This document shows, one piece after another, positions 58,375 through 64,000 of a stretch of 64,000 bases of DNA. Position numbers and translations under genes: made by a program. The stretch is taken from NCBI RefSeq assembly GCF_011299555.1, contig NZ_CP049857.1:3658001-3722000 (forward strand). Reading direction: 5' to 3'. Source of the stretch: Dysgonomonas sp. HDW5A (GTDB taxonomy: Bacteria > Bacteroidota > Bacteroidia > Bacteroidales > Dysgonomonadaceae). The first letter of the stretch is position 1, and each line of letters starts with the position of its first letter. The notes beneath the pieces were generated by a model. That model saw nothing but the letters and a program-made list of their open reading frames with translations, ran no database searches and was not told the origin of the DNA.

Positions 58375-59550
58375 ATGGCGAAGTATAATTTTGATCAAAT
58401 CATAGATCGCAAGGGAACTAAAGCCCTAAAAACAGACGTTTTAAAAGAAAGATATGGCAGTGATGATCTAATACCTTTATGGGTAGCCGATATGGACTTT
58501 TTATCACCTCCAGCAGTCTCAGAGGCTATTATTGAACGAGCTAAGCATGGTTTATTTGGTTATACCTGTCCTTGCTCTCAATATTACAGCTCTATTATCA
58601 ATTGGGTAAAAAGAAGTCATGATTGGAACATCGATCAAGAATGGATAACTTTTATCCCGGGTATTGTAAAAGGAATAGCTTTTGTTATCGATTGCTTTTC
58701 GACAAAGGAAGATCATGTAATAATTCAACCTCCGGTATATCATCCATTCAAAATTATACCAACCTTGCACCAACGAAAAGTCGTTGATAACCCTTTGTTT
58801 CTAGAGGCCGGGCAATATAAGATGGACTTGGTTGATCTGAAGAAACGAATCGATTCGAATACGAAAATATTAATACTTTGTAATCCTCATAATCCGGGAG
58901 GAAGAGTTTGGACTAAACAGGAACTAGTCGATCTGGCTGAAATATGTTATGATAATGGTATACTTGTTATATCGGATGAAATCCATTCGGATATGGCTTT
59001 CGGAAATAATAAACATATACCTTTTGCATCAGTTTCAGACAAAGCAGCCCAAAACAGTATAACGTTTATGGCTCCCAGTAAAACCTTTAATATTGCAGGA
59101 ATAGTTAGTTCATATTCTATAATACCTAATGAGAAGATAAGAATCAGATTTAATAATTATCTAAAAAGTAGCGAATTAGAAGAAGGACATATTTTTGCCT
59201 ATTTGGCAGCTCAGGCTGCATATGAAAAAGGTGAGGAATGGCTTACAGAAGCAAAAGAATATATATGGGGAAACATCCTTTTTGTAGAGGAGTTTCTGAA
59301 AATAAATATCCCTCAAATAAAAGCAATGATACCCGAAGCATCTTTCCTTGTTTGGCTTGATTGCAGAGAATTGAACTTGTCTCAAAAAGACTTGGTATCT
59401 TTGTTTGTAAAAGATGCTAAACTGGCATTGAATGATGGTGCTATGTTTGGTAAGGGAGGGGAAGGCTTTATGCGCTTAAATGTCGGTTCTCCAAGATCTG
59501 TAATAGAAAAAGCTCTAAATAACTTAAAAGCTGCTATAAAAAATAAATAA
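58375..59550 (+). CDS. MalY/PatB-type PLP aminotransferase / cystathionine beta-lyase
   Basis: A 391-residue fold-type I PLP enzyme. It opens YNFDQIIDRKGTKALKTDVLKERYG and LIPLWVADMDFLSPPAVSEAI, the MalY/PatB hallmark. The PLP contacts include CNPHNPGGRVW, VISDEIHSDMAFG and the Schiff-base Lys in MAPSKTFNIAG (about 236); the C-terminal Arg is in GFMRLNVGSPR. These enzymes split C-S bonds of cystathionine and related compounds and can transaminate. It stands alone between secDF and slyD-like genes, so context adds no detail. Confidence 0.9.
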   Translation: MAKYNFDQIIDRKGTKALKTDVLKERYGSDDLIPLWVADMDFLSPPAVSEAIIERAKHGLFGYTCPCSQYYSSIINWVKRSHDWNIDQEWITFIPGIVKGIAFVIDCFSTKEDHVIIQPPVYHPFKIIPTLHQRKVVDNPLFLEAGQYKMDLVDLKKRIDSNTKILILCNPHNPGGRVWTKQELVDLAEICYDNGILVISDEIHSDMAFGNNKHIPFASVSDKAAQNSITFMAPSKTFNIAGIVSSYSIIPNEKIRIRFNNYLKSSELEEGHIFAYLAAQAAYEKGEEWLTEAKEYIWGNILFVEEFLKINIPQIKAMIPEASFLVWLDCRELNLSQKDLVSLFVKDAKLALNDGAMFGKGGEGFMRLNVGSPRSVIEKALNNLKAAIKNK

Positions 59551-59664
59551 AATAAGATACATACAACAAAAAGGCATGATTCTTGTTATGTATTCTGAGA
59601 AGACTAAAAATAGCCTGAAATAAATACCGGGCGATTGAATATTAAGTAATATAAAATAATTAAA

Positions 59665-60285
59665 ATGAAAATTTCACCTAATAAATTTGTTTCGCTATCT
59701 TATGACTTGAATGTTGGCGAAGGTGACGAAAAAGAGTTAATGGAAAAAGCAACTCCTGAGCAACCACTTGAGTTTATCTTTGGAACAAATTCTATGCTTG
59801 AAGCTTTTGAGAAAAATGTAGATGGTTTGGTACAAGGAGATTCTTTTGACTTTGTGCTTACTCCTGATCAGGCATACGGAGAATATGACGATGATCATTT
59901 AGTGGATTTACCTAAAAATATCTTTGAAGTTGATGGTAAAATGGATGAAAGCGTTGTATTTGAAGGAAATACTATTCCAATGATGGATTCTAACGGTAAC
60001 AGACTTAACGGCTCTGTTGTTTCAGTTAGCGATGATGTTGTTAAAATGGACTTTAATCATCCTCTAGCCGGCGAAACTTTGCACTTTACAGGTAATGTAT
60101 TATCGGTAAGAGAAGCTTCAGCGGAAGAAATCGCTGCATTATTCGCTCCTCAAGGCGGTGGATGTGGTTCAGGTTGCGGTTGTGGAAGTTCTGACGACTC
60201 TGAAGGCTGCGGATCAGGTTGTGGATGTGGAAGTTCAGATGAGTCTGAAGGTTCTTCATGTGGATCTGGATGTGGTTGCCATTAA
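59665..60285 (+). CDS. SlyD-like FKBP peptidyl-prolyl isomerase with Cys/Gly metal-binding tail
   Basis: A 206-residue cytoplasmic protein. Residues 1 to about 155 are an FKBP fold with the insert-in-flap chaperone domain (VSLSYDLNVGEGDEKELMEK; PLEFIFGTNSMLEAFEKNVDGL; DQAYGEYDDDHLVDLPKNIFEVDG; FNHPLAGETLHFTGNVLSV). The tail (about 160-206) has near-identical GCGSGCGCGSSD blocks with 14 Cys in about 45 residues, where E. coli SlyD has a His-rich nickel-binding tail. Catalysis of prolyl isomerisation and chaperoning of metal enzymes follow from family knowledge; the bound metal is unknown. A strong terminator follows directly. Confidence 0.92.
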   Translation: MKISPNKFVSLSYDLNVGEGDEKELMEKATPEQPLEFIFGTNSMLEAFEKNVDGLVQGDSFDFVLTPDQAYGEYDDDHLVDLPKNIFEVDGKMDESVVFEGNTIPMMDSNGNRLNGSVVSVSDDVVKMDFNHPLAGETLHFTGNVLSVREASAEEIAALFAPQGGGCGSGCGCGSSDDSEGCGSGCGCGSSDESEGSSCGSGCGCH

Positions 60286-60310
60286 TCTAAAGATTACATA
60301 TATAATAAAA

Positions 60311-60340
60311 GGACAGACTTGTATTAAGTCTGTCCTTTTA
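60311..60340. terminator. Bidirectional terminator between slyD-like and DUF3943 genes
   Basis: GGACAGACTT (60,311-60,320) and AAGTCTGTCC (60,326-60,335) form a perfect 10-bp stem with a 5-base loop, with AATAAAA before and TTTTATTATTT after. It serves both convergent genes. Confidence 0.9.
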
Positions 60341-60364
60341 TTATTTGATGACAGATAGAATGCT

Positions 60365-61840
60365 TTAAAATTTATAAGTCAACATCAATCGACCCTCTGC
60401 CGTTACAGAATACACATCCTCAAAGTATTTATAGTGTGTCGAACGTCTATATATAGTTGTCATACCTGTTAAGTGTATCTTATTCTGTAGTTTAAGATCA
60501 GCTCGGAGAGTGGATAAGTTAAGTGTTGCATTAGAATTATCACCTTGAGCATTCAAATTTAAATAATCAACAGTATCCAGATCGGTTCCTTTGGGATAAC
60601 CTTTCCATGTGAATAGCCTATACCCCTCGTATAACCACGATAAACCGATTTTATCTTTGTAAGAAATATTAATACCTGTTTTCCAGCCGAAACCACTTCC
60701 TAGATTGTAGTTTCTATTAGAGACTCTGTAGTGATCGCTTAATGTTGCTCCCAATAGGATGCCATTAAGATGAACATAGGAGCTAAAATTCCAATCTTCA
60801 AAGCGTTTACTTTCATGTATAAATCCCACTCCAAAAGCCGCTGGAGCTGCTAATTTATAGGGAATTTCATTCGATTTTGTTGATATTGTATCTGAATCAT
60901 AATAATCGAAATGCTGATAAAAGCCTATTCCCAAATAGTCTTTAGATGTATCGACTAACAGGCTACTCCATAGGCGACCTATTACATTTATTTGCCCAAG
61001 CACGGGCTGCGAGTTTTGTATATTTAAATTAGCTTGTATAGTAAAATAATCGAATGGTTTGGTGCTTACCTCTTCATAACGATCACCATATTCAATAGTA
61101 ACGGAACTTGTAAAACCAGCTCCTTTGTCAAATATATCATCTTTTAGTTCTAATATCCTTATTCCTGCTGATACTTCAACACTAATCTCAGGAATCCCGA
61201 ATTGGCGTCCGGAGGTTGATCTTTTTTTCCAGGCATCTCCATTTATTATTCGGGTAAGTCCTCTTCCCGGAGATATCAGAAAACCCAAGAATTCGCGTCT
61301 GAACCTTTCTCCTCCTCGCTTCCTATCGTCATATACCAGATCAGAAGCTCTGTAGAACACTTCTCCTAAAACCATTCCACCAATTGGCGTCGCTATAATA
61401 TCATTGCTCGAAGGGGGTTCATTTTCCATAGCTAATTCCCACATGGCACTACCTGCCAATGCAAATGCTCCGGACTCCCAGTAATTGAATCCTCTTGATC
61501 TAGCAGAATTATAGTATAAACTACCATGATAAGGATGTAGAAACATATTAGTTCCAATCTGGTCATTATCCCAATAAAATCCTTTTTTGAAATTATCTTT
61601 TATCGAATTAAAGCCGATATAAGCAAAATCTTCCTTCATGATGTAGCGATCAAACGCCCAGATTCCCATATTGAGAGTGAAAATTTGAGCAGCAGCTCCC
61701 CATCCATTCTTTTTAGAATAATATTGAATATCTATCGGATCAGCAGGGATAGTTTTTGTAGTTTTGTGTCGTAATAAATGTTGAGAATAAGCACTTAAAG
61801 GTGCTAAGAATATCAATATGAGGGATACATACTTCTTCAT
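60365..61840 (-). CDS. DUF3943 outer-membrane protein
   Basis: Started at ATG 61,840, giving a signal peptide (MKKYVSLILIFLAPLSAYSQ) and 491 residues; an in-frame upstream extension of 28 residues looks non-coding. The first half carries the DUF3943 motifs (GWGAAAQIFTLNMGIWAFDRYI, NMFLHPYHGSLYYNSARSRGFNYWESGAFALAGSAMWE). The second half shows alternating strands and ends in Tyr-Lys-Phe (GRLMLTYKF), as outer-membrane barrels do. The function is unknown; lipid or envelope roles have been guessed for relatives but nothing here decides. It converges on the SlyD-like gene. Confidence 0.8.
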   Translation of the reverse strand: MKKYVSLILIFLAPLSAYSQHLLRHKTTKTIPADPIDIQYYSKKNGWGAAAQIFTLNMGIWAFDRYIMKEDFAYIGFNSIKDNFKKGFYWDNDQIGTNMFLHPYHGSLYYNSARSRGFNYWESGAFALAGSAMWELAMENEPPSSNDIIATPIGGMVLGEVFYRASDLVYDDRKRGGERFRREFLGFLISPGRGLTRIINGDAWKKRSTSGRQFGIPEISVEVSAGIRILELKDDIFDKGAGFTSSVTIEYGDRYEEVSTKPFDYFTIQANLNIQNSQPVLGQINVIGRLWSSLLVDTSKDYLGIGFYQHFDYYDSDTISTKSNEIPYKLAAPAAFGVGFIHESKRFEDWNFSSYVHLNGILLGATLSDHYRVSNRNYNLGSGFGWKTGINISYKDKIGLSWLYEGYRLFTWKGYPKGTDLDTVDYLNLNAQGDNSNATLNLSTLRADLKLQNKIHLTGMTTIYRRSTHYKYFEDVYSVTAEGRLMLTYKF

Positions 61841-61952
61841 TAACAATAAATAATAATAATTTGAAATGTACTCTATAAGTAACTGAAAATATTTAATGCC
61901 GTATTTCAAGGCTATAACGAACAATCATTCTTATACTTGGGCCGACAATAAA

Positions 61953-61964
61953 TAGGTCTGAGAC
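61953..61964. repeat. Palindrome AGGTCTGAGACT upstream of the DUF3943 gene
   Basis: Near-exact copy of the dispersed GGTCTnAGACC element, and the only one outside the PUL, so the element is not tied to pectin genes. Confidence 0.5.
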
Positions 61965-62149
61965 TTTAATTATAGGCAAAGATAAGTTATTACAACTATT
62001 TGTTATAACATTTCTTATTAATAATTTACGATTGTTATTATTCGCCAACACAATGAAAAAAAGACCTCTTTTTATTTAGTCCATTTTATAAACTTCAGTA
62101 GCTGCAAATATTTATAGTATTAAATATGTATAGCTATCTGGAATAAAAT

Positions 62150-62157
62150 TATATTTG
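62150..62157 (+). promoter_or_regulatory. terC-like gene promoter -7 element TATATTTG
   Basis: Exact TAnnTTTG match 27 bp before the ATG at 62,185, giving a short leader. Confidence 0.5.
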
Positions 62158-62184
62158 TGGCAAATTTAGAAATATCCTTTACTT

Positions 62185-63027
62185 ATGGAAATTTTAGAAA
62201 CCTTTTTGCTTCCTTCTGCATGGATTGCTTTATTAACATTGACTTTTCTTGAAATAGTTTTAGGGGTCGATAATATTGTCTTTCTGTCAATAATGTCTTC
62301 AAAGCTGCCTCCGGAACAACAGCCCAGAGCCAGATCGGTAGGTTTGATTTGTGCCATGTTTTTCAGAATACTATTATTGTTTTGTATTTCATGGTTGATG
62401 AAACTAACTCAGCCGATCATAACTATTGATACTTCCTGGTTTGATGGATCAATTTCGGGACAAAGCTTAATTATTTTCTTCGGAGGTTTGTTTCTTCTAT
62501 ATAAAAGTGTAACCGAAATACACCATAAATTAGAAGGTATGGAAGATCATGACAAAGAGCCTCGCAAAACAAGTTTTATGTCTGTAATAATACAAATTAT
62601 AGCACTCGATATTGTCTTTTCTTTCGACAGTGTCCTTACAGCTGTTGGATTAGTTAGCTTCAATGAATTCGGTTATGTGGGAGCCATGTCTATAATGGTA
62701 ACTGCGGTAGTTGTTTCTGTTGTGGTTATGCTATTATTTTCAGGACCTGTGAGCCGATTTGTTAACACACATCCAACTATACAGATACTTGGACTTTCGT
62801 TTCTTATCTTAATAGGTGTTATGTTGTTGGTTGAAGCAGCTCATCTCTCTCAGATATCGATATTTGGATCTGTTGTAGGTGAAATCCCTAAGGGCTATAT
62901 ATATTTTGCCATAGCATTCTCGTTGTTAGTGGAATTCTTCAATACCAAGTTGCGAAAAAAATCAAAACCTGTTCATCTAAAAGATTCAGAACTGGTAGAA
63001 AATAATAAGACCGATATATCTAAATAA
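62185..63027 (+). CDS. TerC-family integral membrane protein
   Basis: A 280-residue protein with about seven to eight membrane segments. TerC signatures are LTFLEIVLGVDNIVFLSIMSSKL near the start and IALDIVFSFDSVLTAVGL in the middle; the Asp residues within these helices are typical. The family (TerC, Alx, MeeF/MeeY relatives) is linked to metal ion export, notably manganese, sometimes in support of exported metalloproteins. It lies alone between its promoter and a terminator. Confidence 0.9.
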   Translation: MEILETFLLPSAWIALLTLTFLEIVLGVDNIVFLSIMSSKLPPEQQPRARSVGLICAMFFRILLLFCISWLMKLTQPIITIDTSWFDGSISGQSLIIFFGGLFLLYKSVTEIHHKLEGMEDHDKEPRKTSFMSVIIQIIALDIVFSFDSVLTAVGLVSFNEFGYVGAMSIMVTAVVVSVVVMLLFSGPVSRFVNTHPTIQILGLSFLILIGVMLLVEAAHLSQISIFGSVVGEIPKGYIYFAIAFSLLVEFFNTKLRKKSKPVHLKDSELVENNKTDISK

Positions 63028-63068
63028 TTTTAACCCGATTTAGGAAGAATTATATTATTGGTACAGCG

Positions 63069-63106
63069 GAGTAGTTCTTTTATAAAATAAGAGCTACTCT
63101 GTTTTT
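63069..63106 (+). terminator. Intrinsic terminator after the terC-like gene
   Basis: GAGTAGTTCTT (63,069-63,079) pairs with AAGAGCTACTC (63,089-63,099) with one G-U pair; TGTTTTT follows. Confidence 0.85.
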
Positions 63107-63133
63107 ACAAAAAGAGTATTATTTGTTAATTAG

Positions 63134-63167
63134 TTTGGTTGTGGTCAATCTACTTTTATTATATTTG
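63134..63167 (+). promoter_or_regulatory. Promoter of the phosphohexomutase gene
   Basis: TTTG at 63,134-63,137, 22 bases, then TATATTTG at 63,160-63,167, a fair Bacteroidota -33/-7 pair, 39 bp before the ATG. Confidence 0.55.
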
Positions 63168-63206
63168 TGATTAAGAAATAATAGAAAATAAAATACACAA
63201 AATAGT

Positions 63207-64000
63207 ATGGAAAATAAAGAACTGTTAAAGCAAGTAACATCTAAAGCTAATATTTGGTTAGCTGGAAACTATGATACCGAAACTAAAGCAGCCGTTCAAA
63301 GCATGCTTGATAATTCAGATAAGACTGAATTAATGGAATCTTTTTATAAAGATTTAGAATTTGGAACAGGAGGTCTCCGTGGAATCATGGGAGTAGGCAC
63401 AAACCGTATTAATAAATATACGATAGGTGCTGCAACTCAAGGACTATCTAATTATTTATTGAAACAGTTTACCCATCTCGATCAGATTAAGGTTGTTATA
63501 GGATACGATTGTCGCAACAACAGTAAATATTTCGGTCAGGTTGTTGCAGATATTTTCTCGGCAAATGGTATTAAAGTTTATCTTTTCGAAAATTTAAGAC
63601 CAACACCTGAGGTTTCGTTCGCAATACGTAATTTAGGTTGTCAAAGTGGGGTTATACTTACTGCGTCTCATAATCCTAAAGAATACAACGGATACAAAGC
63701 TTATTGGGATGACGGAGCACAAGTAACGCCTCCTCATGATAAAAATATTATTGATGAAGTAAACAGTATTAGCTCTGTTTCTGATATTAAATTTACAGGT
63801 AATCCCGCTCTTATCGAATCGCTGGGAGAAGATATGGATAATAAATTCATCGAATCTCTAAAAGCAATCTTATTATCTCCCGAAGCTATTAAACGCCATC
63901 ATGATATTGGTATTGTTTATACACCTATACATGGTACAGGAGGTCAGATAGTACCTAAAGCATTAAAAGCCTATGGATTTACCAATATAATACATGTGCC
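63207..64000 (+). CDS. Phosphoglucomutase/phosphomannomutase, C-terminus cut by window edge
   Basis: 264 codons are visible from ATG 63,207 (MENKELLKQVTSKANIWLAG); a full member has about 580. Domain 1 shows FGTGGLRGIMGVGTNRINKYT and IGYDCRNNS, and the phosphoserine loop GVILTASHNPKEYNGYKAYW, where the Ser carries the phosphate passed between C1 and C6 of the hexose. The long N-terminus with EFGTGGLRG is the phospho-sugar mutase type common in Bacteroidota (PgcA-like). It links glucose-1-P and glucose-6-P or the mannose equivalents in the cytoplasm. Confidence 0.93.
   Translation, partial: MENKELLKQVTSKANIWLAGNYDTETKAAVQSMLDNSDKTELMESFYKDLEFGTGGLRGIMGVGTNRINKYTIGAATQGLSNYLLKQFTHLDQIKVVIGYDCRNNSKYFGQVVADIFSANGIKVYLFENLRPTPEVSFAIRNLGCQSGVILTASHNPKEYNGYKAYWDDGAQVTPPHDKNIIDEVNSISSVSDIKFTGNPALIESLGEDMDNKFIESLKAILLSPEAIKRHHDIGIVYTPIHGTGGQIVPKALKAYGFTNIIHV

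Larger units (their letters stand above)
61841..62184. other. Divergent intergenic region between DUF3943 and terC-like genes (344 bp)
   Basis: No gene seen. It holds a leftward -7 candidate TATCTTTG (61,984-61,977, minus strand), a GGTCTGAGAC palindrome at 61,953-61,963 that would lie at the very 5' end of that transcript, a small A/T hairpin near 62,056-62,073 and the rightward -7 at 62,150. Confidence 0.55.

Noticed and set aside
59560-59600. Imperfect hairpin after the aminotransferase gene as terminator
   Set aside because: ATACAT/ATGTAT arms can pair with a bulge, but no T-run follows.
60145-60285. Repeated Cys/Gly codons of the SlyD tail as a CRISPR-like or mobile repeat
   Set aside because: The repeats are in frame, encode a metal-binding-like tail, and have no spacers.

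Overview
The window is a chromosomal segment of a Bacteroidota bacterium, most likely of the order Bacteroidales (a Dysgonomonas-type genome is a reasonable guess from style; this is inference). Support comes from a SusC/SusD pair, -7 elements of the TAnnTTTG type, a fused SecDF, DUF3943 and DUF3826 proteins, many type I and lipoprotein signal peptides, and AT-rich intergenic DNA.

Positions 1 to about 54,000 form one very large polysaccharide utilization locus (PUL) built for pectin, and the enzyme set points to rhamnogalacturonan II (RG-II). The left arm is transcribed leftward (about 30,950 to 1): GH2, a LacI-type regulator, GH28, an esterase resembling RG-II pectin methylesterases, GH95, GH140 (apiosidase-like), a triple fusion of GH78 with a BNR propeller and a xylose-isomerase-like barrel, GH141, GH78, GH127, a GH138-like protein, a GH137-GH2-malectin giant, and a GH2 beta-galactosidase cut by the window edge. 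Gaps are mostly a few bases or overlaps, so this is an operon-like chain. The right arm runs rightward (31,444 to 53,976): SusC, SusD, PL1 pectate lyase, DUF3826, a beta-helix plus barrel protein of unknown function, GH43, GH143-GH142, GH78, and then an intracellular cassette of aldo/keto reductase, COG3618 lactonase, FucP-like permease and zinc dehydrogenase. That cassette matches the known Bacteroides L-galactose to D-tagaturonate route; L-galactose is a sugar of RG-II side chain A. The locus therefore couples release of a rare sugar to its uptake and oxidation.

Regulation: two direct copies of a TTAAACGTTTAA operator sit 32 bp apart before susC, an 11/12 copy lies in the lacI promoter, and a related perfect palindrome lies inside the first GH2 gene. 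Together they suggest a LacI-controlled, autoregulated PUL. No hybrid two-component sensor or ECF sigma/anti-sigma pair is present in the window. A short palindrome of the type GGTCTnAGACC recurs at about eight gene borders.

From 54,017 to the right end the DNA is ordinary housekeeping sequence: an L,D-transpeptidase-like lipoprotein, tRNA-Met(CAT), secDF, a MalY/PatB-type aminotransferase, an SlyD-like FKBP with a Cys/Gly-rich tail, a DUF3943 outer-membrane protein, a TerC membrane protein and the start of a phosphoglucomutase/phosphomannomutase. Several clear intrinsic terminators separate these units. I saw no insertion sequence, integrase, CRISPR array, rRNA or replication origin.
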